NCBI RefSeq assembly: GCF_002807685.1
Contig: NZ_PEAX01000004.1
Coordinates: 1 to 64,000, forward strand
Reading direction: 5' to 3'
DNA length: 64,000 nucleotides
Source: Neoalteromonas flava
GTDB taxonomy: Bacteria > Pseudomonadota > Gammaproteobacteria > Enterobacterales > Alteromonadaceae
Below are positions 41,409 through 54,291 of this stretch, in pieces. Made by a program: the position numbers and the translations under genes. The notes under the pieces were generated by a model. The model was given only the letters and a program-made list of their open reading frames with translations. It had not been told where the DNA came from and made no database searches. Each line of letters opens with the position of its first letter. Positions within the stretch are counted from its first letter, which is position 1.

Positions 41409-42203
41409 GTGGCTAAGGTCATCGCAATTGCTAATCAAAAGGGTGGTGTTGGAAAAACAACCACCGCCGTCAATGTTGCAGCGTCAATGGCTGCGACCAA
41501 GCGTAAAGTTTTACTGATTGATCTGGATCCGCAAGGTAATGCGACCATGGGAAGTGGCATCGATAAATACGATGTTGATGCTACCAGCTATGAGTTATTG
41601 ATCGAAGAAAAGCCCATCGAAGAGGTGGTGATAAAAAATACCTCAGGCAAATACGACCTCATAGCGGGTAATGGTGATGTTACCGCAGCAGAAATTAAAT
41701 TGATGGAAGTATTTGCCCGCGAAGTGCGTTTGCGTAACGCATTGAAACCAGTTCAAGGGTACTATGATTTTATCTTCATAGATTGCCCGCCATCATTGAA
41801 CCAATTAACTGTAAATGCGTTAGCTGCTGCTGATTCTGTGTTAGTTCCAATGCAATGCGAATACTATGCGTTGGAAGGTTTAACTGCACTAATGGATACT
41901 ATCCAAAAGCTCGCATCAGTGGTTAATCCTAATTTAAAAATCGAAGGTGTTCTGCGTACGATGTATGATCCGCGCAATCGTCTAGCAAATGACGTATCAG
42001 AACAACTAAAACGCCATTTTGGCGAACAGGTTTACCGTACGGTGATCCCGCGCAATGTGCGCTTAGCCGAGGCCCCCAGTTTTGGCGCTCCAGCCATGTA
42101 TTATGACAAATCATCTACTGGTGCTAAAGCGTATTTAGCACTAGCAGGTGAGATATTGCGGCGTCGGGATAAAGCGCCTGCGTCGACCGCGCAGGCTAGT
42201 TAA
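41409..42203 (+). CDS. parA: chromosome partitioning ATPase ParA
   Basis: ParA is the Walker-type ATPase that moves ParB-parS complexes. The 264-residue protein has the deviant Walker A IANQKGGVGKTTTAVNVA (about 7-24), DLDPQGNATMGSG, and Walker B IFIDCPPSLNQLTVNALAAAD. It starts with GTG. The ParABS system is complete in this window: parB follows, and two parS sites lie in recF. Confidence 0.98.
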   Translation: MAKVIAIANQKGGVGKTTTAVNVAASMAATKRKVLLIDLDPQGNATMGSGIDKYDVDATSYELLIEEKPIEEVVIKNTSGKYDLIAGNGDVTAAEIKLMEVFAREVRLRNALKPVQGYYDFIFIDCPPSLNQLTVNALAAADSVLVPMQCEYYALEGLTALMDTIQKLASVVNPNLKIEGVLRTMYDPRNRLANDVSEQLKRHFGEQVYRTVIPRNVRLAEAPSFGAPAMYYDKSSTGAKAYLALAGEILRRRDKAPASTAQAS

Positions 42204-42220
42204 CGAGTATTGAGGAAAGC

Positions 42221-43099
42221 ATGTCAGCAAAGAAGCGAGGATTAGGCCGGGGCTTGGATGCATTACTAGCGACCAGTCATTCGAGCAAATCCGATAAATC
42301 CACCGATAGTCAATCCAGTGAATTGACCAAATTGCCCATTGAGTGGTTACAACCGGGAAAGTATCAGCCCCGCAAAGACATGTCTCCTGAGGCATTAGAA
42401 GATTTAGCCTCGTCAATTCGCTCACAAGGTATTATTCAGCCGGTTGTTGTGCGTCAAATTGACACTGAAAAATACGAAATTATCGCTGGAGAACGTCGTT
42501 GGCGCGCTTCTCAACTTGCTGGCTTAGACGTAATTCCATGTCTGGTAAAAGATGTCCCTGATGAATCTGCGGTCGCCATCGCACTCATTGAAAACATTCA
42601 GCGCGAAGACTTAAATGCAATGGAAGAGGCACAAGCCTTGGATCGATTGATGGTTGAATTTGCGCTAACTCATCAGGAAGTTGCTGATGCAGTAGGTAAA
42701 TCGCGGACAACTGTTACCAATCTACTTCGATTGAACAACCTCAATGACGATGTTAAGAAGATGGTTGAGTATGGCGATATTGAAATGGGTCACGCTAGAG
42801 CATTATTGGCGCTGGATGGTGATGCTCAATCTGAAGCAGCACAGCACGTTTCTGGCAAAGGTTTAACTGTTCGTGATACCGAAAAATTGGTGCGCAAGTT
42901 TTTAGAACCAACGCCAGAAAAAACACCTAAACGTATTGATCCTGATGTGGCGAGGTTGGCCACTCGTTTGTCTGAGAGTGTGGGTGCTCCAGTATCGATT
43001 GATCATAATGCTAAGGGTAAAGGTAAAATGGTAATTAACTTTACCAGTTTAGATGAGCTCGATGGGATTCTAGCGAAATTACAACTTTCAGACGAATAG
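42221..43099 (+). CDS. parB: chromosome partitioning protein ParB
   Basis: ParB is a CTPase that binds parS and spreads along DNA. The 292-residue protein begins KKRGLGRGLDALLA, the conserved ParA-contact N-terminus, followed by the CTP-binding ParB/Srx motifs GERRWRASQLAGL and ENIQREDLNAMEEAQAL, the helix-turn-helix (LTHQEVADAVGKSRTTVTNLLRL) and the C-terminal dimerisation segment (GKMVINFTSLDELDGILAKL). It is the last gene of mnmG-rsmG-parA-parB. Confidence 0.98.
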   Translation: MSAKKRGLGRGLDALLATSHSSKSDKSTDSQSSELTKLPIEWLQPGKYQPRKDMSPEALEDLASSIRSQGIIQPVVVRQIDTEKYEIIAGERRWRASQLAGLDVIPCLVKDVPDESAVAIALIENIQREDLNAMEEAQALDRLMVEFALTHQEVADAVGKSRTTVTNLLRLNNLNDDVKKMVEYGDIEMGHARALLALDGDAQSEAAQHVSGKGLTVRDTEKLVRKFLEPTPEKTPKRIDPDVARLATRLSESVGAPVSIDHNAKGKGKMVINFTSLDELDGILAKLQLSDE

Positions 43100-43139
43100 T
43101 TACTCTTAAATCATCGGGAAATTCGATGGATTAAATCGC

Positions 43140-43189
43140 GAAAATTTGCCCGAATCGCAACTTACCTGATATTCGGTTGGTAAATTTTC
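43140..43189. repeat. imperfect inverted repeat between parB and atpI
   Basis: GAAAATTTGCCCGAAT (43140-43155) and ATTCGGTTGGTAAATTTTC (43171-43189) are imperfect inverted arms around a 15-nt centre. It may end parB transcription or be a binding site; no T-run follows. Confidence 0.4.
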
Positions 43190-43217
43190 ACAATCGCTTT
43201 CAAAAAGGCGGTAACGG

Positions 43218-43245
43218 TTGAAATTACTACGGATCCAAGTATACT
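43218..43245 (+). promoter_or_regulatory. atp operon promoter
   Basis: -35 TTGAAA (43218-43223), 16-bp spacer and -10 TATACT (43240-43245), located about 40 bp upstream of atpI. Confidence 0.6.
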
Positions 43246-43285
43246 TCAGTCGCTTTTATTTTGGGCGTTGATAACTATAAAAATT

Positions 43286-43675
43286 ATGCCATCGAATGAC
43301 TTGGTCGGGAGCGGCAAAAAACTAGCCAAATTAGCTTTTTGCACACAACTGGCAGTTTCAGTTTGTATGGTTTTTGCTGCAGCATTGACTTGGTCAGTTC
43401 ATGCAGCAGTTTCTGTAGCGTTAGGTAGCGCTGCAAGTGTCATCCCCAACGGAATTTTTGCGTTTTTTGCATTTCGATTTTCCGGCGCACAACAGTCGCG
43501 CGCGGTGGCTCAAAGCCTAATGCAGGGCGCAAGATACAAATTAGGGTTAGCGGCAATCATTTTTGGTATCGCGTTTATCGTCTTCAATGCACATCCAGGT
43601 TTTCTTTTTTGTGCTTTTGCGATTACCACATTGATGTATTGGATAACCTTGTTGCGCGTCAGCAAAATGGCTTAA
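43286..43675 (+). CDS. atpI: ATP synthase accessory protein AtpI
   Basis: AtpI is a small membrane protein encoded at the head of F-type ATPase operons and implicated in c-ring assembly. The 129-residue protein (ATG at 43286; TTG 43268 is an alternative) has four hydrophobic segments. It includes the family-typical ...VSVALGSAASVIPNGIFAFFAFRF and a C-terminal pair of helices. It precedes atpB by 46 bp. Confidence 0.9.
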   Translation: MPSNDLVGSGKKLAKLAFCTQLAVSVCMVFAAALTWSVHAAVSVALGSAASVIPNGIFAFFAFRFSGAQQSRAVAQSLMQGARYKLGLAAIIFGIAFIVFNAHPGFLFCAFAITTLMYWITLLRVSKMA

Positions 43676-43688
43676 GAACGCGCGATAA

Positions 43689-44555
<867 letters not shown>

Positions 44556-44558
44556 TAA

Positions 44559-44831
<273 letters not shown>

Positions 44832-44877
44832 TTTTACTTAAACCTACGACTAGCGAATTTACAGAGGAGGAGCGGAC

Positions 44878-45348
44878 GTGAACATTAACGCCACTCTTAT
44901 TGGTCAACTTATAGCGTTTGCTGTATTTGTGGTTTTCTGCATGAAGTACGTGTGGCCACCACTATTAGCAGCAATTGAAGCGCGTCAAAAGACGATCGCT
45001 GATGGTCTAGCCGACGCAGAGCGTGCCGGTAAAGACCTTGAACTTGCGCAGCAAAAAGCCACTGATCAGCTTCGCGAAGCGAAGCAACAAGCAGCGGAAA
45101 TTATTGAGCAAGCGAAGAAGCGCGCTAACCAATTAGTTGACGAAGAAACGCAGCGCGGCCATGCCGAGCGCGAAAAAATCATTAATCAAGGTTATGCAGA
45201 AATCGAAGCTGAACGTAACCGTGCTAAAGAAGATCTACGTAAGCAAGTTGCTGCCCTAGCGGTAGTCGGTGCTGAACGTATTCTTCAACGCGAGATTGAT
45301 GCTGCGGCACAAGACGACATTGTTGAAAAACTTGTCGCTGAACTATAA
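44878..45348 (+). CDS. atpF: F1Fo ATP synthase subunit b
   Basis: Subunit b is the peripheral stalk, anchored by an N-terminal helix. The 156-residue protein has the membrane segment [22 protein letters not shown] (about 7-28), then a long charged coiled coil ([20 protein letters not shown]...) reaching the C-terminus. It uses a GTG start after an aggagg ribosome binding site. Length equals E. coli AtpF (156). Confidence 0.98.
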   Translation: MNINATLIGQLIAFAVFVVFCMKYVWPPLLAAIEARQKTIADGLADAERAGKDLELAQQKATDQLREAKQQAAEIIEQAKKRANQLVDEETQRGHAEREKIINQGYAEIEAERNRAKEDLRKQVAALAVVGAERILQREIDAAAQDDIVEKLVAEL

Positions 45349-45360
45349 GGGTATTGAGCT

Positions 45361-45894
45361 ATGGCTGAATTAACAACCGTTGCTCGCCCTTATGCTACTG
45401 CTGCATTTAATTTTGCCGTTGAGCAAAAAGCCGTTGCCGAATGGCAAGAAATGTTGGTGTTTGCCAGCGAAGTATCACGCAATGAAACCATGAAAGGATT
45501 GCTTTCAGGTGCCACTGCTGCTGAACAACTCGCTGAAGTATTCATTAATGTTTGTGGCGATCAGCTCAACTCAAATGGTCAGAATTTTATTAAAGTTTTG
45601 GCTGAAAATAAGCGCCTTGCAGCTTTGCCTGAAATTGCCGCTTTGTATGCTGAATTGAAGTCAGATTACGAAAAGGAAGTAGATGTAGACGTTACCTCTG
45701 CAACCGAACTGACTGCAGCACAACAAGCCAAAATCAGTGCATCGTTGGAACAGCGTTTGGCACGTAAAGTGAAGCTTAATTGTAACGTGGATCCTGCACT
45801 GGTTGCTGGCGTAGTCATAAAGGCTGGCGACACTGTCATTGATGGTTCCGTAAAATCTAAACTGAACCGTCTCGCAGACGCGTTGCAAGCATAA
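45361..45894 (+). CDS. atpH: F1Fo ATP synthase subunit delta
   Basis: The delta subunit links the peripheral stalk to the alpha subunits. The 177-residue protein starts [15 protein letters not shown], the family signature, and ends with [28 protein letters not shown], the conserved C-terminus. Length matches E. coli AtpH (177). It lies 12 nt after atpF and 14 nt before atpA. Confidence 0.98.
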   Translation: MAELTTVARPYATAAFNFAVEQKAVAEWQEMLVFASEVSRNETMKGLLSGATAAEQLAEVFINVCGDQLNSNGQNFIKVLAENKRLAALPEIAALYAELKSDYEKEVDVDVTSATELTAAQQAKISASLEQRLARKVKLNCNVDPALVAGVVIKAGDTVIDGSVKSKLNRLADALQA

Positions 45895-45908
45895 CGGGGA
45901 TAAAGAGC

Positions 45909-47450
45909 ATGCAACTTAACTCCACAGAAATTGCAGAACTGATTAAGAAAAGAATTGAACAGTTCGATATCGCGAGTGAAGCGCGAAATGAGGGTACGAT
46001 CGTTGGTGTAACTGACGGTATTATTCGTGTCCATGGCCTTGCTGATGTTATGCAAGGTGAAATGATTGAACTACCGGGTAGTCGCTACGCGATTGCACTT
46101 AACCTTGAGCGCGACTCTGTTGGTGCGGTAGTTATGGGTCCATACGCTGACCTTCAAGAAGGCGTAAAAGTTAAATCAACAGGTCGTATCCTTGAGGTAC
46201 CTGTTGGCCGAGCTCTACTTGGTCGTGTTGTAAACACTCTGGGTGAGCCTATCGATGGTAAAGGCGCAATTGACGCAGATGGTTTCGAACCAGTAGAGAA
46301 AATTGCACCAGGGGTTATCGAGCGTCAATCTGTTGACCAACCAGTGCAAACTGGATACAAGTCAGTTGACTCAATGATCCCAATCGGTCGTGGTCAGCGT
46401 GAGTTGATCATCGGTGACCGTCAAACCGGTAAAACAGCACTAGCAATCGATGCGATCATCAATCAGCGTGACACAGGCGTTCCTTGCGTATACGTAGCTG
46501 TTGGTCAGAAAGCATCTACTATTGCTAACGTGGTACGTAAGCTAGAAGAGCACGGTGCTTTGCAAAACACTATCGTGGTTGCTGCATCTGCGTCTGAGTC
46601 TGCGGCGTTGCAATACTTGGCACCTTACTCAGGTTGTACGATGGGTGAATACTTCCGTGACCGCGGTGAAGATGCACTTATCGTTTATGATGACTTGTCT
46701 AAGCAGGCCGTTGCTTACCGTCAAATTTCATTGCTATTGAAGCGTCCTCCAGGCCGTGAAGCCTACCCTGGTGACGTTTTCTATCTTCACTCACGTTTGC
46801 TAGAGCGTGCTGCGCGCGTAAACGAAATGTACGTTGAGCGTTACACAAACGGTGAAGTAAAAGGTAAGACGGGTTCACTGACGGCGTTGCCGATCATTGA
46901 AACACAAGCCGGTGACGTATCAGCATTCGTACCAACTAATGTAATTTCAATTACTGACGGTCAGATTTTCTTGGAAACTGACTTGTTCAACTCGGGTATT
47001 CGTCCGGCGGTTAACGCGGGTATCTCGGTATCTCGTGTAGGTGGTGCGGCGCAAACTAAAATCGTTAAGAAATTAGGTGGTGGTATTCGTCTAGCACTTG
47101 CTCAGTATCGTGAGTTGGCTGCGTTCTCACAGTTCGCTTCTGACCTTGATGATGCAACGCGTGCACAGCTTGAGCACGGTGAGCGTGTAATGGAGCTAAT
47201 GAAGCAGAAGCAATACGCGCCTTTGAGTGTTGCTGATACTGCAGTTTCATTGTTCGCAGTTGAGAAAGGCTACTTAAAAGACATAGAGTTAAACAAAATT
47301 CTAGACTTTGAAGCAGCACTTCACTCATACATGAACAGTGAAAAAGCTGAGCTAATGAAAACGATTAATGAAACAGGTAACTACAACGACGACATCGAGT
47401 CACAGTTAGCTGACGCTTTAACTAACTTTAAAGCGACACAAACGTGGTAA
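45909..47450 (+). CDS. atpA: F1Fo ATP synthase subunit alpha
   Basis: The alpha subunit forms the non-catalytic nucleotide sites of F1. The 513-residue protein (same as E. coli) begins [19 protein letters not shown] and has the P-loop [13 protein letters not shown] (about 169-181) and [17 protein letters not shown], plus the alpha/beta signature [14 protein letters not shown]. Confidence 0.99.
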   Translation: MQLNSTEIAELIKKRIEQFDIASEARNEGTIVGVTDGIIRVHGLADVMQGEMIELPGSRYAIALNLERDSVGAVVMGPYADLQEGVKVKSTGRILEVPVGRALLGRVVNTLGEPIDGKGAIDADGFEPVEKIAPGVIERQSVDQPVQTGYKSVDSMIPIGRGQRELIIGDRQTGKTALAIDAIINQRDTGVPCVYVAVGQKASTIANVVRKLEEHGALQNTIVVAASASESAALQYLAPYSGCTMGEYFRDRGEDALIVYDDLSKQAVAYRQISLLLKRPPGREAYPGDVFYLHSRLLERAARVNEMYVERYTNGEVKGKTGSLTALPIIETQAGDVSAFVPTNVISITDGQIFLETDLFNSGIRPAVNAGISVSRVGGAAQTKIVKKLGGGIRLALAQYRELAAFSQFASDLDDATRAQLEHGERVMELMKQKQYAPLSVADTAVSLFAVEKGYLKDIELNKILDFEAALHSYMNSEKAELMKTINETGNYNDDIESQLADALTNFKATQTW

Positions 47451-47504
47451 TCGACTGGTGCTTATTCGTAAGCACCGCGTCTGTTAAGTAACTGGAGAAT
47501 AATC

Positions 47505-48365
47505 ATGGCCAGCGGTAAAGAAATTAAAGGTAAAATTGGGAGTATTAAAAACACCCAAAAAATTACCAGTGCGATGGAAATGGTTGCAGCGTCAAAGATG
47601 AAAAAGGCGCAAGACCGGATGGCCACGGGCCGCCCATACGCACAAAACATGCTAAAAGTGATTGGTCATATCGCGAATGGCGCGCTTGAGTATCGCCATC
47701 CTTATCTAGAGGAGCGTGAAGTTAAACGTGTTGGTTACATCGTTATTTCCACTGATCGTGGATTGTGCGGTGGTTTAAACACCAACGAGTTTAAAAAAGT
47801 CACGCAAGATGCTAAAGCCTGGCAGGAAAAAGGTGCTGAAATTGCCTTTGCTGCACTAGGTTCTAAAGCGTGTGCATTTTTCAATCGATTCGGTGGTGAT
47901 GTAATGGCTGCTGAGTCGGGTATTGGCGATGCACCTAAGGTGAGCGACATTGTAGGTATTGTTCGCGTAATGATTAATGCGTTCGATAAAGGTGAATTGG
48001 ATAAAATTTATCTTGTTTACAACAATTTCGTAAACACCATGGCGCAAGAGCCAGTGATCAATCAATTATTGCCTTTGCCGAAATCAGAAGATGAAGCATT
48101 GCAGCATCGTTGGGACTACATTTACGAGCCAGATCCAAAGCCGATCTTGGAAGCGTTAATGACACGCTACATTGAGTCTCAAGTTTACCAAGGCGTTGTT
48201 GAAAATGCGGCGTCAGAACAAGCTGCGCGTATGGTTGCAATGAAAGCTGCAACCGACAATGCGGGCAACTTAATCGATGAATTGCAATTGGTATATAACA
48301 AAGCCCGTCAGGCAGCGATTACACAAGAAATCAGTGAAATCGTTGGTGGCGCAGCTGCGGTGTAG
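47505..48365 (+). CDS. atpG: F1Fo ATP synthase subunit gamma
   Basis: The gamma subunit is the rotating central shaft. The 286-residue protein shows the N-terminal coiled coil [28 protein letters not shown], the [17 protein letters not shown] strand and the C-terminal [43 protein letters not shown] signature. It follows atpA by 54 nt with a tggaga ribosome binding site. Confidence 0.99.
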   Translation: MASGKEIKGKIGSIKNTQKITSAMEMVAASKMKKAQDRMATGRPYAQNMLKVIGHIANGALEYRHPYLEEREVKRVGYIVISTDRGLCGGLNTNEFKKVTQDAKAWQEKGAEIAFAALGSKACAFFNRFGGDVMAAESGIGDAPKVSDIVGIVRVMINAFDKGELDKIYLVYNNFVNTMAQEPVINQLLPLPKSEDEALQHRWDYIYEPDPKPILEALMTRYIESQVYQGVVENAASEQAARMVAMKAATDNAGNLIDELQLVYNKARQAAITQEISEIVGGAAAV

Positions 48366-48384
48366 GCAACAGGTTTAAAGATAA

Positions 48385-49782
<1,398 letters not shown>

Positions 49783-49819
49783 GTCCGAGCGCGTAAGCGC
49801 TCAACTTTAGGAGGTGCCC

Positions 49820-50236
49820 ATGGCAGCAATGACAGTACATCTTGATGTGGTAAGCGCTGAAGAGCAAGTGTTCTCAGGCCGTGTTGAGACGATACAGGTA
49901 ACCGGTAGCGAAGGTGAATTGGGTATCCACCCAGGTCACGCGCCGCTGATCACTGCATTAAAGCCTGGCATGGTGCGATTAGTTAAGCAGCACGGTGAAG
50001 AAGAGATGATTTACATCGCTGGTGGTATTTTAGAAGTACAACCGGGCAATGTAACAGTTTTGGCAGATACTGCGGTACGCGCTGAAGATCTCGACGAACA
50101 AGCCGCTGAAGAAGCTAAGCGTCGCGCTGAAGAGCATATAGCGAATCCAGGCACAGACTTTAACTATGCTGAAGCTGCTGTAGAGCTAGCTGAAGCGATA
50201 GCACAGTTACGATTAATTCAAAAACTGCGCAAGTAA
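49820..50236 (+). CDS. atpC: F1Fo ATP synthase subunit epsilon
   Basis: The epsilon subunit couples the central shaft to the c-ring and regulates hydrolysis. The 138-residue protein has the beta-sandwich ([45 protein letters not shown]) and a C-terminal helical hairpin (about 90-138, [11 protein letters not shown]...). The ATG at 49820 follows an aggaggt ribosome binding site; a GTG at 49814 overlaps that site and is rejected. It is the last gene of the atp operon. Confidence 0.98.
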   Translation: MAAMTVHLDVVSAEEQVFSGRVETIQVTGSEGELGIHPGHAPLITALKPGMVRLVKQHGEEEMIYIAGGILEVQPGNVTVLADTAVRAEDLDEQAAEEAKRRAEEHIANPGTDFNYAEAAVELAEAIAQLRLIQKLRK

Positions 50237-50258
50237 GTAGTTATAGTATGAATTGAAG

Positions 50259-50282
50259 AGCCGGCAAACGCCGGCTTTTTTA
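50259..50282 (+). terminator. atp operon terminator
   Basis: A 7-bp stem AGCCGGC / GCCGGCT with an AAAC loop is followed by a run of T residues, 23 bp after the atpC stop. It sits against the end of the convergent gene at 50286. Confidence 0.9.
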
Positions 50283-50285
50283 TTT

Positions 50286-51029
50286 CTAATAAAATGCAAG
50301 TAAATCTTCAAAGCGTTCTATGTTCTTGTCTTTAGCTGCTCTGATTAAAATTTGTTTAATTGCCTCTTTTTGCGGTGAAAGTACTGAGACAGCGTAAAAC
50401 GTTGGAATAGAGGTTAAGTTTTCAATGTCTACCTCCAGCGGTGTACTGAAACCGTGTTGTTCAAGATAAAACTTGTAAGGCGCTTTATAGGTAATAAGGT
50501 GTCGGGTCCGACCTCGAATAAACATTTTGATCGCATCAATACTTCCGGGTGTGTCTTGGAAGGTGAAGCCTCGTTTCACGAGCTCTTTACGTTGTCCATT
50601 ATAATCAAAGCCTCTTATGCCACTGACCATGTTTGCGAACCCATTGTTTTTGTGGGTTAAGAAAATTAATTCTAGTTGGCCATACTGAGGCTCAATAAAT
50701 TCGACTTTGTTTTGGATTAGCTGGGTAGACTTAATGTTGACCGTTAAATCGATGTCGCCAATTTCAATCATCCGATACACCCTAATAGCCGGCGCACAAA
50801 TGGCTTCCAACGTATAACCCTCGCGTGAAAAAATTTGTCGTGTTAGCTCAATGATGTATCCGACACATTCGCTTGAGCCCGTTTGCGTATATGAATAAGG
50901 CGGAAACTCTAATGCCGCTAACGAAATAGTCTGGTTTGGAGTTGCAGAGGCATGTGAATTGGCTTGCGCGGTGGAATAACTACCGAACAGTAGAAGACTA
51001 AAAAAGTAAAATAGTCTTATCGACCGCAT
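50286..51029 (-). CDS. periplasmic solute-binding-like protein (SBP_bac_3 type)
   Basis: This 247-residue protein has a signal peptide (MRSIRLFYFFSLLLFGSYSTAQA) and a fold like family-3 extracellular solute-binding proteins: SLAALEFPPYSYTQTGSSECVGYIIELTRQIFSREGYTLE near the start and a later DLTVNIKSTQLIQNKVEFIEP. No transporter genes are adjacent, so it could be an orphan binding protein or sensor, a common pattern in marine gammaproteobacteria. The ligand is unknown. It is read convergently with the atp operon. Confidence 0.8.
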   Translation of the reverse strand: MRSIRLFYFFSLLLFGSYSTAQANSHASATPNQTISLAALEFPPYSYTQTGSSECVGYIIELTRQIFSREGYTLEAICAPAIRVYRMIEIGDIDLTVNIKSTQLIQNKVEFIEPQYGQLELIFLTHKNNGFANMVSGIRGFDYNGQRKELVKRGFTFQDTPGSIDAIKMFIRGRTRHLITYKAPYKFYLEQHGFSTPLEVDIENLTSIPTFYAVSVLSPQKEAIKQILIRAAKDKNIERFEDLLAFY

Positions 51030-51157
51030 TTTGTTTCCCCCACGTTATAAGACTAAAGATAGTCAGTATTTGCTTATTTTGCTAAATGATTTCGATTATA
51101 TGCGGGTAAGCTGAACAATGGCTGACTGCATTGCGCAGTCAGCACTTTCATTGTTTG

Positions 51158-53590
51158 TTAAAATGATTGATTAGCGTTTACGAAGCCTTTGCTATTCTGC
51201 TGAGGTGCTTGCCACACAAAATCAGAGTAATGAGTACCACTCCCTGCTAGTTGCAAAGAGTCATTTCGACGGGTTGAGCCATCTTCCGCTACCCCAATAT
51301 CCTCTGATAATAATCCAGCTGCAGGGCCATTGGTTGCAGTAAATGAGCCTTCATAGCTGATGAACATCACAACGCTACCTGAGTCATCGACTAATGCGAT
51401 GCCATCGGGTCCGCCGTTTTGCAAGCCGGCAAAATTGAACGCGCGAGTACCATAGCCATTTTGTTGATTCAGCAATGTGCCGCTAAGATTAACGGTTTGA
51501 TATAGCTGCCCGTTACCGCCGTTATATGCGACTAAGCTCCATCCATTAAGGTCCGTACCAGCTTGACCCGCAATCTCGACGAATTCGTTCTTATCACCGC
51601 CTTTATTGTCGTAATGGAATTCGTTGATCCACGGTTGAACAATAACAGGTGCAACCACATCGATGCTGGTACTTACGGAATCAGTTGCGCCTTGGTCGTC
51701 AGTGACGGTTAACGTGACAGTGTAACTTCCAGCTGCTGGATAGCTGTGAGAAATTAGCGCGCCATTGCCTGACGTGCCATCCCCTAGCGTCCAAGCATAA
51801 TTGACAATATTGCCGTCAGAGTCTGAACTCGTTGACGCATTGAAATCGCAGGATAGGAAACTACATGATTGCGCGAATGCCGCAATCGGCGCTTCATTTA
51901 CTGGGCCGCCAAGAAAGCTTTGGCCGTCATTAACTTGACCTGCGGACGCTTGGCTAGGTGATATCCAGTAGAATTCAGCATAGCTTGACCCGCTGCCGGT
52001 TAACTGCAATGAATACCCCACAGGTGTTGATGATGTTTCACTCACGCCAATATCGCTCGACTGCATACCCGCTGCTGGACCATCAGTGGCGGTAAACGAT
52101 CCTTCGTAACTTAGAAATTGCACTACCGCACCAGTGTTATCAATCAAGGCCAAACCGTCTGGGGCACCATTTTGTAGGTCGCTAGCAGCGAAACTTATGG
52201 TTCCCATGCCGCCCGCTTGGTTTGCAAGGGTGCCACTTAGCGCAACGGTTTTGTAAGCGGTTCCACCATTACCGTTATAGGCAACGATTGAGTAGCCGTC
52301 GAGGACTGAGCCCGCGGTTCCGGCAATTTCAACGAACTCACCAACATCGGTTCCATCGTTGTCATAGTGGATTTCATTAATCCATACTGTAGATTCAGAC
52401 GGCGTGCCGCCACTTACCATGCCAGAGACTTCATTACTAAAGCTGGATTGATTGTTGCTGTTATCAACGGCTGCTACCACGTAGAAATAGGTGGTATTAG
52501 CGGCTGCTGAGCTGTCGTTGTAAGTTGCAGCGCTAAGTAAACTGCCAGTGATTCGGCTGTAACCAGCGCCAGATGAAGTGCTTCGGTATACATGGTAACC
52601 AGCAAGATCAGATTCGTTGTTTATATCCCAGCTTAAACTAACTGCTGTTTGTTCACTGCTGGCAGTTAATCCTGTCGGTGCACTTGGCGGAGTAGTGTCG
52701 CCACCGCCGCCATTACATATATTTTCGAAAATGCAGTTGGCGAACTCTGGGTGGTCGACAAACGGATTACGGTTACCTTGATGGGCAAATACGGCTTCAT
52801 TGTGACGGCGTTCAAAGTCATCAACTGGATCGCTATTATGCCAGTTGATTAATACTGAACGTAATCCCATGTACGCGACGTTAATATTTGCGCCTGTATT
52901 AGATGCGGCAATCAACGCTCTGTCGTCAGTTAAAATCAGGTCAGGCTCAGTGACACCCGTCACACCGTGAGTTCCGCCTTCATAGCGCACTGCCATGTAC
53001 ATCATAGCGCGAGCAACATCCCCTTTACGTGAATCCCACGTTTCCCAACTACCATCAGAAAATGAACCGGTTGTGAAGTTTGAGTCAGCGTTACTGCCGC
53101 CACGGCCATTGTTTAAAATGGTGATTTTCTCATCACAGCCAACATCGCATTCTGCATAGGGTTTATTACTTCTTGATGAGTTGTAACCACTGTCAGCAAT
53201 AAACAAGTGGTGTGCATCTGTATAGGGGTAGTTGCTGCTGCCATCTGACGGGAATCCATAGGATTTTGGCCAGCTATGTTCACGGTTATAAAAAGTGTTT
53301 CCGCCACCCACTTTTGCATAAGTTTCGTTTTTATAAATGGTGATAACGTTATTTGGATTATCCGGATCTTGGTCCGCCGCTTCTAAGATATCCCAAGTAT
53401 CAGTTGCTGAGGAGGTGTAGGGAAAACGTTGATGATCATCAATGATTTCATGTAGGGTGTTTCTTAAAGTGTTCGCGTTTGATTGGTCCACCGTGTCGTA
53501 ATAGCCAGCTGGTGGAGCAGCAAAAACTGACGAGCACATGAGTACCGTTGGCAACAGTAGCCAACGATAAGTTCGCTGTGTGTTTCGCAT
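51158..53590 (-). CDS. secreted modular endonuclease I with FN3, PKD and lamin-tail domains
   Basis: This 810-residue exported protein begins with a signal peptide (to about VFA, 25) and an endonuclease I domain (about 30-290) with the catalytic [13 protein letters not shown] (about 102), [18 protein letters not shown] and cysteine pairs. A fibronectin type III domain follows (about 298-390), then a lamin-tail-like domain ([20 protein letters not shown], about 395-560), a PKD domain (about 568-655, [14 protein letters not shown]) and a second lamin-tail-like domain (about 657-810). The two lamin-tail copies are close duplicates. It probably digests extracellular DNA as a nutrient source or in biofilms. 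Confidence 0.9.
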   Translation of the reverse strand: MRNTQRTYRWLLLPTVLMCSSVFAAPPAGYYDTVDQSNANTLRNTLHEIIDDHQRFPYTSSATDTWDILEAADQDPDNPNNVITIYKNETYAKVGGGNTFYNREHSWPKSYGFPSDGSSNYPYTDAHHLFIADSGYNSSRSNKPYAECDVGCDEKITILNNGRGGSNADSNFTTGSFSDGSWETWDSRKGDVARAMMYMAVRYEGGTHGVTGVTEPDLILTDDRALIAASNTGANINVAYMGLRSVLINWHNSDPVDDFERRHNEAVFAHQGNRNPFVDHPEFANCIFENICNGGGGDTTPPSAPTGLTASSEQTAVSLSWDINNESDLAGYHVYRSTSSGAGYSRITGSLLSAATYNDSSAAANTTYFYVVAAVDNSNNQSSFSNEVSGMVSGGTPSESTVWINEIHYDNDGTDVGEFVEIAGTAGSVLDGYSIVAYNGNGGTAYKTVALSGTLANQAGGMGTISFAASDLQNGAPDGLALIDNTGAVVQFLSYEGSFTATDGPAAGMQSSDIGVSETSSTPVGYSLQLTGSGSSYAEFYWISPSQASAGQVNDGQSFLGGPVNEAPIAAFAQSCSFLSCDFNASTSSDSDGNIVNYAWTLGDGTSGNGALISHSYPAAGSYTVTLTVTDDQGATDSVSTSIDVVAPVIVQPWINEFHYDNKGGDKNEFVEIAGQAGTDLNGWSLVAYNGGNGQLYQTVNLSGTLLNQQNGYGTRAFNFAGLQNGGPDGIALVDDSGSVVMFISYEGSFTATNGPAAGLLSEDIGVAEDGSTRRNDSLQLAGSGTHYSDFVWQAPQQNSKGFVNANQSF

Positions 53591-53759
53591 GAAAATTGCT
53601 CTTATTTATTATTATTATGCTTCCGTGCGAAAGGTGTGTATTCCATCGCGGAATCAGTCTAGTTTTTAATCATTACAGTTTTGTTACAAAAACCAAGCTA
53701 ATGTACAGTTGTTTTTCCCTAATAACGTCATAGCACTGGCAACTTGCTCGATAAAGTGG

Positions 53760-54200
53760 CTACTTACGGTTCAGGATAACGGCCCCTGGGCCATCAACTG
53801 CTAATTGATCATCGGGGTTATAGAGCGGACAAGCCTGCAATGATAAACAACCGCAGCCAATACAACTGGACAGTGAATCTCGTAGTCTTTCAAGTGCATA
53901 AATTCGTTGATTTAAGGCTTCTTGCCAATGGCTAGAAAGTGTTGCCCAGTCCTTTTTTGTCGGCGTTCGTTGTTGTGGCAAATTGGCCAGCGCGAGTTTT
54001 ATTTCCTCCAAACTTACGCCAAGTCGCTGCGCGGCCTTAATCACTGCAATACGACGTAAAACATCCGGTCGATAACGGCGTTGATTACCCGTGTTACGTT
54101 GACTGGTTATCAGTCCCTTTTGTTCATAAAAATGCAGGGTCGAAACCGTAACTCCAGAGCGTTTTGCAATGGCACCAACGGTCAAAGCTTGTTGTTTCAT
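53760..54200 (-). CDS. soxR: redox-sensing transcription regulator SoxR
   Basis: SoxR is a MerR-family regulator that activates transcription when its [2Fe-2S] cluster is oxidised by redox-cycling compounds. The 146-residue protein (ATG at 54200) has the MerR helix-turn-helix (LTVGAIAKRSGVTVSTLHFYEQKGLI), a dimerisation helix, and the cluster motif C-x2-C-x-C-x5-C at Cys113, 116, 118 and 124. A TTG at 54212 would add four residues. It is divergent from a small gene across a textbook SoxR promoter. Confidence 0.95.
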   Translation of the reverse strand: MKQQALTVGAIAKRSGVTVSTLHFYEQKGLITSQRNTGNQRRYRPDVLRRIAVIKAAQRLGVSLEEIKLALANLPQQRTPTKKDWATLSSHWQEALNQRIYALERLRDSLSSCIGCGCLSLQACPLYNPDDQLAVDGPGAVILNRK

Positions 54201-54231
54201 AACGAATCTCAAAAATAAATCAAAGAATTGC

Positions 54232-54262
54232 TTTACCTCAAGTTAACTTGAGGTTTTACAGT
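54232..54262 (+). promoter_or_regulatory. SoxR-controlled promoter with operator
   Basis: The plus-strand promoter has -35 TTTACC (54232-54237), an over-long 19-bp spacer and -10 TACAGT (54257-54262). The spacer carries the perfect palindrome CCTCAAGTTAACTTGAGG (54236-54253), identical to the classic soxS operator. Over-long spacing is the feature that MerR-family activators correct. It fires toward the small ORF at 54292, away from soxR. Confidence 0.92.
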
Positions 54263-54291
54263 GATTGTGAACTTAACGGAGGAATAGTCAA

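Noticed and set aside
43268-43285. Longer atpI from TTG 43268
   Set aside because: It adds six residues without a ribosome binding site; ATG 43286 is the simpler start.
49814-49819. GTG start for atpC
   Set aside because: It overlaps the aggaggt ribosome binding site that serves the ATG at 49820.
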